Shown here one piece after another: positions 1 through 9,960 of a DNA stretch of 64,000 nucleotides. The notes beneath the pieces were generated by a model, which saw nothing but the letters and a program-made list of their open reading frames with translations, was not told where the DNA came from and did no database searches. The stretch comes from Collinsella sp. (GTDB lineage: Bacteria; Actinomycetota; Coriobacteriia; Coriobacteriales; Coriobacteriaceae), in assembly GCA_018381235.1 (NCBI GenBank), contig JAGZSF010000010.1, positions 62,001 to 126,000 on the forward strand, written 5' to 3'. Every line of letters starts with the position of its first letter. Positions within the stretch are counted from its first letter, which is position 1. Position numbers and translations under genes: made by a program.

Positions 1-759
1 GCCCGCGATTACGAGCGGCAGGCTCAGCAGCTGACCCATGGTGATGACGCCACCCAGCAGATAGCCCAGCTGCGCATCGGGCACGCGCACAAACTCAATG
101 AGGAAGCGGACGATGCCGTAACCCATCACAAACACGCCCATAAACGTACCTTGGGGCAGTAGCGGCTTTTTGCGGCTGAGCACCTGCAGAATGCAAAAGA
201 GCACGATGCCCTCAAGAAATGCCTCGTAGAGCTGGGAGGGGTGACGCGGCATATCGCCCGCAGTCCCGCCAAAGACCACGCCCCATGGCAGATCGGTCGG
301 CTTGCCCCACAGCTCTCCGTTGACAAAGTTGGCGCAGCGTCCCAGACATAAGGCCAGCGGAGCACCGATAACTGCAAGGTCGGCGATGGTCCAGGCGTCG
401 AGCTTGTACATGCGGCACACGAGCACGCCGCCGATAACGCCGCCCACCAGGCCGCCATGGAAACTCATGCCGCCCTCGTTGGTGGCAAAGATCTCGAGCG
501 GGTGCGCCCAGTAGTAGCCATCACCGTAAAAGACGACGTAGAACAGGCGGGCACCGATAATGAGGCCAAAGACCACGCCGACCACGACACTCGTCAGGTC
601 GTCAATCGTGATGTTAAAGCCCCAACGGCGCTGCGTGCGGTACATGACGACCGCCGTGAGCAGAGCGCCAACCACGTAGGCCAGGCCGTACCAGTAGATG
701 GTGATGGGGCCCGCCGAGATCGCGACAGGATCAAGCATATGGTAGAGGTCGTTGAGCAT
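1..759 (-). CDS. lgt: Prolipoprotein diacylglyceryl transferase, 3' end outside the window
   Basis: Lgt is the integral membrane enzyme that moves diacylglycerol from phosphatidylglycerol to the lipobox cysteine of prolipoproteins. The 253 visible codons contain the family signature region (HGGLVGG near residue 100, then GRCANFVNGELWG near residue 140) and several hydrophobic segments. The ATG at 759 follows a GGAGGG ribosome site. The reading frame runs open off base 1, so only the extreme C-terminus is missing. The gene is last in a run of minus-strand genes after the NifU-like gene. A lipobox-bearing substrate protein is encoded at 23770. Confidence 0.95.
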   Translation of the reverse strand, partial: MLNDLYHMLDPVAISAGPITIYWYGLAYVVGALLTAVVMYRTQRRWGFNITIDDLTSVVVGVVFGLIIGARLFYVVFYGDGYYWAHPLEIFATNEGGMSFHGGLVGGVIGGVLVCRMYKLDAWTIADLAVIGAPLALCLGRCANFVNGELWGKPTDLPWGVVFGGTAGDMPRHPSQLYEAFLEGIVLFCILQVLSRKKPLLPQGTFMGVFVMGYGIVRFLIEFVRVPDAQLGYLLGGVITMGQLLSLPLVIAG

Positions 760-783
760 GTCGACCCTCCTACTCCCTACATA

Positions 784-823
784 CAAATGCGGCCGCGGGC
801 CTTGCGCTCGCAGCCGCATATTT
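784..823 (-). terminator. Hairpin between the NifU-like gene and lgt
   Basis: Inverted repeat (AAATGCGGC and GCCGCATATTT arms) in the gap downstream of the NifU-like gene on the minus strand. There is only a short T run, so it may be a weak terminator or simply a hairpin. Confidence 0.4.
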
Positions 824-868
824 GGGCGTAACGTCTATGCGGAGTATGCCGTCCGCAGCTTTCGCATC

Positions 869-1147
869 TTAGAACGGCGCGTACTCGTCGTACAGGTCGT
901 CGGTCTCGCCGGAGGCATTGACCTGCTCGACACGGGTAACGCCGGGCACATGCTCCTTGAGGATACGCTCGATGCCCATGGACAGGGTCAGTGCGCTCAT
1001 AGGGCAGCCGGCGCAAGCGCCCTGCAGCTCCAGTTTGACGACACCCTCGTCGTCGACGCCCACATACTCCATATCGCCGCCGTCGGCCTGCAGGTTGGGG
1101 CGAATCTCTTCAAGAACCTTCTTAAGCAGCTCTTCGTTAACAGCCAC
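869..1147 (-). CDS. NifU C-terminal-domain Fe-S cluster scaffold/carrier protein
   Basis: A 92-residue protein made only of the NFU domain, which carries or assembles Fe-S clusters in the cytoplasm. The CAGCP motif near residue 45 is the expected CxxC cluster site, after the typical segment with NLQADGGDMEYVG. The start is a GTG at 1147, seven bases after AAAGGAG. The length fits stand-alone NFU proteins of anaerobes that rely on SUF-type assembly. It lies about 110 bp upstream of lgt on the same strand. Family assignment is firm. Whether it is a scaffold or a late carrier cannot be told from sequence. Confidence 0.9.
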   Translation of the reverse strand: MAVNEELLKKVLEEIRPNLQADGGDMEYVGVDDEGVVKLELQGACAGCPMSALTLSMGIERILKEHVPGVTRVEQVNASGETDDLYDEYAPF

Positions 1148-1318
1148 AGGGGCTCCTTTCTCACAATTACGCGGGCGCGCCCGCGGACAGAAGCTATGTT
1201 ACTACAGCCGTGTACCCGCTCACGAGCCGTCCATGCGCACAGACGCGACCTTCACGAGTAGTCAATTTGGAACGGAGCTCTTTGAGCTGCGTTCGTCGTC
1301 AGATAGCAACAACGCATA

Positions 1319-1843
1319 TTACTGCCGAGCCTGTCCCCCGGTACCAATCTGAACATCGACGATAACCTGGCGGTAGCTGATGCCGCAAGAGTCGAGAATG
1401 CGGCGGCTGATACGGCCGTCATCGGTGTCGGCATACTTATTGTCCAGGTAGACGACCTCGCCCACACCCACCTGCGCCAGGATCTTGGCGCAGTCATGGC
1501 ACGGGAACAGCGTGACGTAAACCGTGGAACCCTCGAGATCCTTGAGCGAGCCACGGTAGTTGAGCACGGCGTTGGCCTCGGCATGGACCACGTAGTTGTG
1601 CTTGTCCTGCAGCGGGTCGTCGCTCGTACCCCACGGAAAAAAGTCGTCGTTGAGTGCCGAGGGTGTACCGTTGTAGCCCACCGAAAGGATGCGGTGGTTG
1701 GTGTTGGCGATGCACGCACCCACCTGCGTGTTGGGGTCCTTGCTGCGGCGCTGCGCGGCGATGGCCACGCTCATAAAGAACTCGTCCCAGCTAATGACGT
1801 CCAGGCGCTTGCCTGACGAAGTTTGATGAAGATCGTCCGACAT
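1319..1843 (-). CDS. Deoxycytidylate (dCMP) deaminase family protein
   Basis: 174 aa. A zinc-dependent deaminase that would convert dCMP to dUMP, feeding thymidylate synthesis. The zinc/catalytic motifs HAEANA (about residue 85) and PCHDC (about residue 115) are intact, and the spacing matches the ComEB/dCMP deaminase family. An in-frame ATG lies 12 codons upstream, but the ATG at 1843 has a clean GGAGGTG at seven bases and begins just before the conserved segment, so it is preferred. It sits about 84 bp downstream of coaX on the same strand and may be cotranscribed. The name comEB is often applied, but a role in competence is not implied. Confidence 0.9.
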   Translation of the reverse strand: MSDDLHQTSSGKRLDVISWDEFFMSVAIAAQRRSKDPNTQVGACIANTNHRILSVGYNGTPSALNDDFFPWGTSDDPLQDKHNYVVHAEANAVLNYRGSLKDLEGSTVYVTLFPCHDCAKILAQVGVGEVVYLDNKYADTDDGRISRRILDSCGISYRQVIVDVQIGTGGQARQ

Positions 1844-1927
1844 GGCAGACACCTCCGTAATCGCAATAGTTTGACCCATTGTAGCAGGTGAAAGGTGGAG
1901 GCGTTTGTCCCACCAGCGCCCTCACTT

Positions 1928-2779
1928 TTACACGCGGCGGGGCTTTTGGTTGATGCGGTAGAGCTCGGCGAGACCCCGCAGCGTCAGCGCGTCGTCTACC
2001 GTCAGGCTATGGCCGACCAACGCCGCGAGCGCCTCGGCATCATCGCCGGTGATGATGATGGGCACGCTGCCCTCGCCCGCCGCCTTGGTCGAGCGCATCT
2101 CGGCGAGCACCATGTCGAGCATGCCGTCGATGCGGGCCACCTCGCCCAAGACCACGCCCGAGCGCATGGCCTCGCGCGTGTTGCGACCGATCACATGCGT
2201 GGGTGCCGAGGGCTCGACCTGCGGCAGGCGCGCCGCAGCGGCCGAGAGCGAGCGGGCGCCAAGTGCCAGACCCGGCGCGATGACGCCGCCGACAAAGGTT
2301 CCGTGCGCATCGATGACCTCGATATTGGTCGTTGTGCCCAGGTCGATCACGATGCACGGAGAGCCGTAGACGGCACGGGCCGCCACGGCGTCGGCGATGC
2401 GGTCGGGGCCGATCTCGGCCGGGTCGTCGTAGTGCACGGGCATGCCGGTCTTGAGGCCCGGCCCCACGGTGAGCACGCGCCCCGTGCAGGTACGGGAAAG
2501 AGCCGCCTTCCACGGGCGCTCGAGCGCCGGCACCACGCAGCTCAGCACGGCCGCCGTGGGCACGAGCGCGCCGGGCATGCCCGCATCAGCCGCCAGCGCG
2601 GCCATGACTTGAGCGAGACGCATACGCGCTTCGTCGGCCGTAATGCTCGATGGCGTCGTGATCTCGCACGTCGCAAGCGGGCATTCCTGCGCCGCGGCCG
2701 AATCCTCTGCAAACAGGCCAAAGCGAATGAACGTGTTATCCACGTCGACCGTCAATATATATGCGCACCCATTAAGCAT
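1928..2779 (-). CDS. coaX: Type III pantothenate kinase
   Basis: 283 aa, cytosolic, first step of coenzyme A synthesis (pantothenate to 4'-phosphopantothenate). The ASKHA-fold motifs are present: N-terminal phosphate loop DVDNT (family usually DVGNT), GPDRIAD (usually GADR, carrying the catalytic Asp) and DLGTTTN followed by GGVIAPGL. The two substitutions are unusual, but the catalytic Asp is kept. The start at ATG 2779 follows AAAGGAG at eight bases and gives the correct N-terminus, so an earlier in-frame start was rejected. Confidence 0.92.
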   Translation of the reverse strand: MLNGCAYILTVDVDNTFIRFGLFAEDSAAAQECPLATCEITTPSSITADEARMRLAQVMAALAADAGMPGALVPTAAVLSCVVPALERPWKAALSRTCTGRVLTVGPGLKTGMPVHYDDPAEIGPDRIADAVAARAVYGSPCIVIDLGTTTNIEVIDAHGTFVGGVIAPGLALGARSLSAAAARLPQVEPSAPTHVIGRNTREAMRSGVVLGEVARIDGMLDMVLAEMRSTKAAGEGSVPIIITGDDAEALAALVGHSLTVDDALTLRGLAELYRINQKPRRV

Positions 2780-2971
2780 CGTCGGCGCTCCTTTCGTCTG
2801 CCCAGCAGTATATCGCCTACCTAAACCAGTCATCCCAAAATGACTAGGTTGCGGCTATACTGATGCGCGGTCGTTTGCGAGCTCACGCGACGGCCTTTGG
2901 TAACCCGACTTCCCGCGCCGCATCCGTAGCGGCGCTCCCGGGGGAAGCGGATATACGCAAAGGAGTTCAAT

Positions 2972-4675
2972 ATGAGCAATCCCTCGAACCGCGCCTCGAT
3001 GCGCGGGCAACTCACGCTGCGCGGTGTCGTCATCGGCGTCCTTGGCTGCGTGATCATCACGGCAAGCTCGGCCTACACGGCCCTCAAGATGGGCGCCCTC
3101 CCCTGGCCAATCATTTTCGCTGCCGTCATCTCGCTGTTCTTCCTGAAGCTCATGGGCAACGCCAGCCTCAACGAGGCCAACGTCACCCACACCATCATGT
3201 CCGCGGGTGCCATGGTCGCCGGCGGCCTGGCGTTTACCATCCCGGGCGCCTGGATGCTGGGCTATGCCGACCAGATCAGCTGGCTCGACATGTTTATCGT
3301 GGCGCTCGCCGGCACCATCCTGGGCCTGCTGGCCACCGCGCTCATCCACCGTCACTTTATCGTGGACGCCGCGCTGGAGTTCCCCACCGGCAACGCCGCA
3401 GCTCAGACCCTACGCGCCACCGAGGCCGGCGGCAAGACCGGTAAGCAGCTCTTTGGCTCCATGGCCATCGCAGGCATCTACAGCGTGCTGCGCGACGCCC
3501 TGGGCGTGGTGCCCAGCATGCTGTGCACGCTCAACATCCCCGGCGTGACCTTTGCCATCTACAACTCGCCCATGCTGCTGTCCATCGGCTTCCTCGTGGG
3601 CTTCGCCCCGGTCGCTTTCTGGTTTGCCGGCGCCCTGTTGGGCAACTTTGGCATCATCCTGGGCGGCACCGCTGCCGGTCTGTTCGACGTTATGACTGCG
3701 CAAGGCATCGTCAAGTCCCTGGGCATGGGCCTCATGATGGGCTTTGGCGTCGCCGTCGTCCTCAAGGACATCCTGCCGCAGGTCGCCGGTATCGTCCGCG
3801 GTCTTGCCGCCGACAGCTCCACCGACACCGACGAGCAGTCGCTCATCTCGGGCTCCCTTAAGCTCGACGCCGGCACCATCGGCCTGGGCGCTGCCGCCAT
3901 CGCCGTGATCATCGCCATCGTGCTTGACCTTGGTCCCGTTCCGGCCGTCATCGTGACGCTGTTCACCTTTGTCACCACCATCATGAGCGCACAGAGCTGC
4001 GGCCAGACGGGCATCGACCCCATGGAGATCTTTGGCCTCATCGTTATGCTCATCGTGGCTGCCTTTGCACAGATCGCTCAGGTCAAGCTGTTCTTTATCG
4101 CCGGCATCGTAGCCGTGGCGTGCGGCCTTGCGGGCGACGTCATGAACGACTTTAAGGCCGGCGCCGTGCTGGGCACCAACCCGCGTGCTCAGTGGATCGG
4201 CCAAGCCATCGGCGGCATCGTGGGCGCCCTGGTCGCCGCCGCTGTCATGGTCGCGCTCGTCACCGCCTACGGCCCGGACGCCTTTGGCCCCGACAAGAGC
4301 TTTGTTGCCGCGCAGGCAAGCGTCGTCGCCACCATGGTCTCGGGCATCCCGAGCGTGCCGTGGTTCGTTGGCGGCTTTATCGCCGGCATCGTCATGTACT
4401 GGCTCGGCATTCCGGCCATGATGATCGGCCTGGGCGTGTACCTGCCGTTCTACATGTCACTCACGGCATTCCTGGGCTCCTGCGTCAAACTCGCCTACGA
4501 CAAGTGGTCCGCCCACCGCGACGCCACCGCTGGTCTTTCCGACGAGGAGAGGGCTGCCAAGGACGCCGCCTTCCAGGAACAGGGTCTGGTCGTTGCCAGC
4601 GGCCTGCTCGGCGGCGAGTCCATCGTCGGCGTTATCCTGGCGTTTGTCTCCGTGGGCTTAAGCCTGCTGGGCTAA
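2972..4675 (+). CDS. OPT-superfamily oligopeptide transporter
   Basis: 567 aa, almost wholly hydrophobic with about 14 predicted membrane segments, matching the prokaryotic OPT family (peptide or metal-chelate uptake by proton symport). Family features include the N-terminal TLRGVVIGVLGC start of helix 1 and the NEANVTHTIMSAG segment near residue 72. A hydrophilic loop around residues 275-295 splits the two halves. AAAGGAG precedes the ATG by seven bases. The gene stands alone between divergent coaX and a strong terminator. Substrate is unknown. Confidence 0.9.
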   Translation: MSNPSNRASMRGQLTLRGVVIGVLGCVIITASSAYTALKMGALPWPIIFAAVISLFFLKLMGNASLNEANVTHTIMSAGAMVAGGLAFTIPGAWMLGYADQISWLDMFIVALAGTILGLLATALIHRHFIVDAALEFPTGNAAAQTLRATEAGGKTGKQLFGSMAIAGIYSVLRDALGVVPSMLCTLNIPGVTFAIYNSPMLLSIGFLVGFAPVAFWFAGALLGNFGIILGGTAAGLFDVMTAQGIVKSLGMGLMMGFGVAVVLKDILPQVAGIVRGLAADSSTDTDEQSLISGSLKLDAGTIGLGAAAIAVIIAIVLDLGPVPAVIVTLFTFVTTIMSAQSCGQTGIDPMEIFGLIVMLIVAAFAQIAQVKLFFIAGIVAVACGLAGDVMNDFKAGAVLGTNPRAQWIGQAIGGIVGALVAAAVMVALVTAYGPDAFGPDKSFVAAQASVVATMVSGIPSVPWFVGGFIAGIVMYWLGIPAMMIGLGVYLPFYMSLTAFLGSCVKLAYDKWSAHRDATAGLSDEERAAKDAAFQEQGLVVASGLLGGESIVGVILAFVSVGLSLLG

Positions 4676-4716
4676 GCTGAGCAGCTGCTCGACAGCAACC
4701 ATATTGCCCACGATTT

Positions 4717-4756
4717 GCTCGGTCGGTAGCTTTCGCGGCTACCGACCGAGCTTTTT
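4717..4756 (+). terminator. Rho-independent terminator of the OPT transporter
   Basis: Perfect 14-bp stem (GCTCGGTCGGTAGC and its complement) with a 7-base loop followed by TTTTT, 41 bp after the stop codon. Confidence 0.9.
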
Positions 4757-4772
4757 GATACCAACGCAAAGA

Positions 4773-4809
4773 AAGGCCGGCGCGCTGCGTTTAACAGCGC
4801 GCCGGCCTT
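4773..4809 (-). terminator. Hairpin terminator downstream of the wall-anchored protein gene
   Basis: Perfect 15-bp G+C-rich stem with a 7-base loop between the converging OPT and surface-protein genes. On the minus strand it is followed by a T-rich tail, so it best serves the surface-protein gene. Confidence 0.75.
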
Positions 4810-4876
4810 ATCGGTTAAGCTATCGAAGCGTTCCTGCTATGAACCGAAGTTCGTTGCAGAATCTACGCCCGGATCA

Positions 4877-7800
4877 CTACATGTGCTTGCGACGACGATC
4901 GCCCAGCGTCACGCCCGCGGCCACGAGGGTGATACCGCCGATGACGAACACCTCGCCCGCAAGCGCGGAGTTGTCGCCGGTCTGGGCAAGCGCGGCCGAC
5001 GTTGCCTTCTTCTTGGCGACAGGAGCCTTTGCAGCAGCCTGCGCAACCTGAGGCTTGGCCTGCGGCTCAGCTTTGGGATGATACTTGTCGTACTCGGCCT
5101 GCGCGGCAGCCAGGGCATCCTTGGCATCGCCAAGCTCGGCAAGCGCGGCGGCATAGGCGTCGTTGGCATCGGACAGCTTGGCATCGGCATCGCTCAGAGC
5201 AGCCTTGAGGCCAGCGGCGGCATCGACGGCGGCCTTATAGCGTGCGTAGGCAGCGTTCAGCTTGACCAGCTTCTCGTTGCCCGTCGTGCCCGCGGCAAGG
5301 GATGCCTTGTGGTCGACAGCCTCAAGATCAGCCTTGAGCGCCTCGTCGTTGGCAAGCTCGGCCTTGGCCTTGACGATATCGAAGTTCGCATCGACGACGG
5401 CTTCGTTGGCGGCCTCGAGCTGCTTCTGGGCATCGGCGACACTGGCGACGGCAGCGTCATAGGCGGCCTTGGCGTCGTCGACCGCCTTCTGGGCGCCGGC
5501 GAAGCGCTCGAAGGCCTTGTTTGCGGTGGCAAGCTCGCCCTCGGCGGCCTTGGCCTTCGCCTGTGCGTCGGACAGGGTCTGCGTCTTGGCGGCAACTGCC
5601 TGCTTGGCGCCCGAAAGAGCGGTCGCGGCGTGCACATCTGCGGCCTGAGCCTTGTCAACGCCAGCCTGGGCAGTGTCGTCGGCCTTCTTGGCATCGTTAA
5701 GCGTGCCCTGCTTGTTCGCAAGATCCGTCTTGGCGGCATCGCACTTGGCGGCAAGGTCCTTGACCGAAGCGGTGGCGTTGTCATACGCCTCGTTGGCCTG
5801 ATCGGACTTTACCTTGGCGGCGTCGCGGGCGCTGCGAGCCTTCGCCTTGTGAGCAGCGGCCTCGGCTGCCTTCGTCTTGCTGTCAGCAAGCGTGGCGTTT
5901 GCCTTATCGAGAGCTGCCTGGGCAGTAGTGGCCTCGCCCTTGGCGGCGTCGAGCTTGGTCTGGGGCGTCTTGACGTCGACACCCTTGAGTTTGGCTTCGG
6001 CGGCGTCGTATGCCGTCTTCGCGGCGGCGGTGCCGGACTTAGCCTTCTCGTACTCGCCCTTGGCGGTGTTCACGTTCGTGTCAGCCGCGGTATAGGCGTC
6101 TTGTGCGTCTTTCTGATTATTGAGAGCAGCGAGATATGCCGTATCGGCCGTGCCCAGCGTCTTCTGCGCCTCTGCCAGCTTGTTCTGAAGCTGCTTCAGC
6201 TGCTCCTTCTGCTCCTGCGTGCCGCCTGCATTGTAGGCGGAATCGATGTAGTCGTTCAGGAGCTTCTTGAACTCGGAGACTGTGAAATCAGCCTGAGTGT
6301 CATCAGCGCTGTAATCGAAGATGGTTACCTCGGAATCGGTGTTTTTACCGCTACCCGTCGCGATGCCGATAGCCACCGTAGCGGAATCGATAATGTTGAG
6401 ATAGTGCCCGCAGCCGTCTCCTCTTTCCTTACCGTTCTCATCTTTTGTACCGGAATAGACATCGCGATAGTTTTGGTAGATATAGTACGAATCATAGCGA
6501 TGAGCCATGAGATCTTTGCCAACCTCGCTATCCGCACCGTTCTTTTTAATCCAATTCTCGTAATTAACCTTCTCCTGAGTGTAGAGACCAGTATAGGGCC
6601 AGCCTAGGGTGTCCTCAGTCTCGCCGCCGGTATATGCACCGCCACCGCCAGCAAGATTTTCACCGTTATCCGAGTAGCAGTTCGAGTGTCCCCAGTGGTT
6701 CGACGAATATGATGCATTAAGGGCGGCGGCCACAGTCATGCGGAGGCTGACGCTGAGCGCCGACTGGCCGTTCGCCTTGCGGAGGTTGTTCTGGGTGTCG
6801 AGATATGTCAGGGCGTTTCGCATCTGCTCCAAGGAAAGCGGGTTGGTGTCGCGAGACATGTCCTGATCGACGTAATCGTCATACCACTCGGCCTTGTCAT
6901 CGGCGCCGGTCAACGTCGATACGGCATCCTGGGCGTTCTTTTTCTGCGTGGCTGTGAACTGGCTGCCGCCGATGATGTAGTTCATGAAGCCGAACATACC
7001 CTGGCTGATGGCATTCTGGTCTACGGTCATGTTCGACTTGAGGTCGGCAATCTGCTGGTTAAGCTTCTCGACCTCGGCATTCGCGGTGTCGTATGCCTTC
7101 CTGGCGGTATCGGATTCAGCGCATGCCGTCTCCCACTCGCTGTGCTTCTGCTGACGGACCTCGACGAGTCGGTCGTACTCCGCCTTCTTGTCGGCTTCGG
7201 TCTGCTGGGCCTGCTCGTATGCCGTCTTCGCGGCGTCACGCTTACTGGCCGCGTCCTTGTACTCCTTGTTTGCCGCATCGTATGCAGACCGGGCAGATGC
7301 CACGGCAGCGTTGGCGGCGTTGGCCTTCTCCTGCGCGGCGGTGGCGGTATTCTGGGCCGCCTGCAGGTTCGCCTGGGCGGTAGCGTCGGCATCCGTCGCG
7401 GCATTGAGCTCCGCCTGCGCGGTCTTAAGCTCACCAGCGGCGGCCTTCTCGGCGGCTTCAAGCGCACTCAGGTCAACACCCGTACCCGAGACGGCAGCAT
7501 CGAGCGCGGCCTGCGCCTGGTTGAACTTCTGCTGGGCGTTATCGCGCGCGGTGGTTGCGGCTGCGAGAGCAGCGGCAGTCTCCTGCTTCTTGGCCTGGGC
7601 AGTCGTCAGAGCGGCCTCAGTGTCCTTCTTTTCCTGCTGGGCGCTAGCCTCGGCAGCCTTGGCCTGGTCCAGATTGGCCTGTGCAGTAGCAACGGCCTTA
7701 TTGGCGTCATCGAGCTTTGCCTGTGCGTCCTCGACGGCCTTCTTGGCGGCCTCGTACTCGTCCATACCCATGGCCTCGAGCTTGGCCTGGGCATCATCGA

Positions 7801-8387
7801 GGGCCTTCTTGGCCTCATCCTGCTTTGCCTTGGCGTCCTTGAGCGCCTGGGTCTTATCCTCGACACTCTTGTTGGCTTGATCGAGCTGATCGTTCAGGTC
7901 GCCCAGCTTCTTCTGCTGCTGCTCGGTCTTTTCGACGGCGGCTTTGAGCTCGTCAATCTTCTCCTGGAGCGCGGCGACTTCTGCTGCGTTCTGCTCGATT
8001 TCGTTGTCGCTCACAGCCTGCGAGGCCTGATTCTTTTGCTGCTGCGCCTGCTTTTGAGACTGGCCCGCCGCGTCGGCCTTCTTCTGGGCGGCATCGTAGG
8101 CGGCCTGAGCGTCCTTGAGCTGCTTTGCCGACTCCTCGGCCAGCTGGGCAGCCGTCTTTACGACCGCTTGGTTACCGGCGGCAACGGTATTCTCTACAGA
8201 ACTACCCCCCCCCCTGAACAGAATCGCCGTTATCGGTTGACGGTGCGGCGATTGCCGCCAGCGGCGACATGAGCGGCTGAGCGATGAGGCCCGCCGTCAA
8301 AACGGTTGCGACGGCGCGGTTGGCAACGCCCTTGACGTTGACGGCCTTGGCCCGAGGCTCAAAGTGTTGTGGACTGTAGTTTGCCAT
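4877..8387 (-). CDS. Wall-anchored coiled-coil CAP-domain surface protein, split by a G10 frameshift
   Basis: Read continuously this would be a 1169-aa surface protein. From the N-terminus it has a signal peptide (8387-8202), an Ala/Lys/Asp-rich coiled coil of about 400 residues, a CAP/SCP-like domain (about 6240-6990, with NHWGHSN, GENLAGG and GCGHYLNIID), a second long coiled coil, and a sorting signal LAQTGD (an LPxTG variant) with a hydrophobic stretch and RRRK tail. In this sequence the leader and body are in different frames, because the tract at 8205-8214 has ten G on the coding strand. The leader frame meets TAG directly after the tract. Nine (or twelve) G would restore one frame reading QGGGSSVENT. 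A GTG at 8014 can open the body but lacks a ribosome site and a signal peptide. The protein is probably a phase-variable adhesin-like factor in its off state. A homopolymer sequencing error is the main alternative. Confidence 0.8.
8202..8387 (-). CDS. Signal-peptide leader fragment of the split surface protein
   Basis: 61 codons as read here. AGGGAGA precedes the ATG at 8387. The product has a basic N-region, a hydrophobic core and an AIAAP-like cleavage site, then a short polar linker ending in QGGG before TAG at 8202-8204. It has no function of its own. It is the export leader of the downstream body and joins it if the G tract loses one base or gains two. Confidence 0.8.
   Translation of the reverse strand: MANYSPQHFEPRAKAVNVKGVANRAVATVLTAGLIAQPLMSPLAAIAAPSTDNGDSVQGGG
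8205..8214 (-). repeat. G10 homopolymer (phase-variation candidate tract)
   Basis: Ten consecutive C on the plus strand (G on the coding strand), placed just after the signal peptide coding region. It is by far the longest homopolymer noticed in this high-G+C window. Tract length decides whether leader and body are in frame: 9 or 12 on; 10 or 11 off. Confidence 0.85.
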
Positions 8388-8693
8388 GGCTTTCTCCCTT
8401 TGACACGGATGTATCCATACGTATCAAACAGTAGCTGTCGATTTTTGAATTCTGTTGCGCAACATTGGCGACCAGCGTTTTTTTGAAATTCACGCTCTCG
8501 TGCTTCACAGTTTCGTCACATTTGAAGGAGCTGGTGCATCATATTCCCGCGGGATGGAATTGAGCCTGTGATTTGCATTTGCTCCCGCGTCATCCGCCCT
8601 ATCGGATTCCGCATCAAACAGACACCCCGCCCGCCACGGTGTAGAGTTAGGACAACGGGCGCGTTGCGCGGACCGCGCTGGAACGAGGTGGAC
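8388..8693. other. Divergent intergenic region between surface protein and DUF389 genes
   Basis: About 306 bp without a gene. It must hold both promoters. A perfect 12-bp palindrome TGTTGCGCAACA (8453-8464) is a possible operator. No convincing -35/-10 pair could be fixed for either side. Confidence 0.5.
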
Positions 8694-9833
8694 ATGGAAC
8701 TCGACAAACAACAGATCAAGCGACTACGCGAACGCCATCACCGGCGCCACGGCATCCACCCTGCCCATAGTGAGGTCATGGAGAACGCCGGCCGCTTCCT
8801 CAAGCGCGCATTCAACATTCGCGAAGGTCGCGCGCCCTACCACGTAATTCGCAAGCGCTTTGTAAACGGGGCGCGCCTGACCGGCTCTCACCTGTGCATC
8901 CTCATCATCGCCATACTTATCGCGAGCATCGGCCTCGATATCGACTCGGACATTGCCATCGTGGGCGCCATGCTCATCTGCCCGCTTATGGGATCGGTCC
9001 TTGCCATGGCATATGGCATCGCCACGCTCGACCGCGAGATTACCGTCGAAGCCGTCGCCGGCCTTGCGCTGCAAATGGCCTTTTGCCTGGTCACGTCCAC
9101 GTTGTACTTTAAGCTCTCGCCCCTTGGCACCACCACGGCCGCCATCATCGACAATTCGACACCGACTGTGTGGGACCTTGCCGTCGCGCTCGCGGGCGGC
9201 TTTGCGGGCGGCCTGGGCAACTCGCGCGACCAGGAACCCGCCACGCTCATCGCCGGCGTGGCCGTGGCGACCGCGCTCATGCCGCCCCTGTGCGCGGCGG
9301 GCTACGGCATCGCCATCGCAAGCGGGTCACTGTTTCTCTCGGCGTTTTATGAGTTTGGCATCAACGTGGTCTTTATCGCACTGGCTGCCGAAGCCGTGCT
9401 GCTTCTTTTGCGCGTGCCGCTCAAGCGCGACCTGAACGGCGACGGCATTGTGACAGCCGAGGAAAATGCCGAGGTCGATGAGCTGTCACGCAAGGTGCGC
9501 CGCCACATTATCGTGGGCACGGCGATCTTTGCCATCCCCTGCATCGTAATGACGGCGGGCTCCATTGGCTCGGCGCAGGCCGGCGTGCAGGACGGCTACG
9601 GCGTCACCGAGACCACGCGCGAGCTTGCCGCGGTGCTGCCGGGCTTTAAGGATTACACCGTCGCCGTCGAAACCTCGACCACCGAAGGCGACGAGGAGGG
9701 CATCGTCGAGCGCGAGATTGTCGCCCATGTGACGACAAGCGAGGCGCTTGGGGCACACGACCGTCACGTCGCCCGCAAGCTCATCAACCTCAATGTGCCC
9801 GAACTCGATCGTGTGGAGTTTGATGTGGAGTAA
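8694..9833 (+). CDS. DUF389 family membrane protein
   Basis: 379 aa. A cytoplasmic N-terminal segment of about 60 residues precedes about six membrane segments. The conserved DUF389 core includes DSDIAIVGAMLICPLMG (about residue 85) and EPATLIAGVAVATALMPPL (about residue 180). The function of DUF389 proteins is not established. Start ATG 8694 is preceded by GAGGTG close to the start codon. An in-frame GTG further upstream adds a segment of low-complexity Arg/Pro residues and is rejected. A DGDGIVTAEE-like acidic loop near residue 250 resembles an EF-hand loop and could bind Ca2+, but this is only a resemblance. Confidence 0.85.
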   Translation: MELDKQQIKRLRERHHRRHGIHPAHSEVMENAGRFLKRAFNIREGRAPYHVIRKRFVNGARLTGSHLCILIIAILIASIGLDIDSDIAIVGAMLICPLMGSVLAMAYGIATLDREITVEAVAGLALQMAFCLVTSTLYFKLSPLGTTTAAIIDNSTPTVWDLAVALAGGFAGGLGNSRDQEPATLIAGVAVATALMPPLCAAGYGIAIASGSLFLSAFYEFGINVVFIALAAEAVLLLLRVPLKRDLNGDGIVTAEENAEVDELSRKVRRHIIVGTAIFAIPCIVMTAGSIGSAQAGVQDGYGVTETTRELAAVLPGFKDYTVAVETSTTEGDEEGIVEREIVAHVTTSEALGAHDRHVARKLINLNVPELDRVEFDVE

Positions 9834-9904
9834 TGCGGAGCATGGGATGGCTCCCGCGCACAGGCGCAAGTCGCGGCGAGGCTCAGACGCGACGCAGGCA
9901 CATG

Positions 9905-9944
9905 CAAAAAGCGGGACGTAGTTCACGTCCGCGCCCCGCTCGCT
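9905..9944. terminator. Bidirectional hairpin between converging genes
   Basis: Stem of AGCGGG and ACGT segments between the DUF389 gene (+) and the small anchored protein (-). It is flanked by a T run in the minus-strand reading and by TGTTTT in the plus reading. Confidence 0.65.
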
Positions 9945-9960
9945 GTTTTATTGCCGTGAA

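Noticed and set aside
1889..1926. Hairpin after coaX as terminator
   Set aside because: Mismatched stem and no clear T run; too weak to list as a feature.
8012..8014. GTG at 8014 as the true start of the surface protein
   Set aside because: It lies inside a continuous coiled-coil reading frame, has no ribosome site and would give a wall-sorted protein without a signal peptide.
4883..8272. Long plus-strand frames opposite the coiled-coil gene
   Set aside because: Leu/Gly-rich products are the antisense image of the Ala/Lys repeats; no start signals or motifs.
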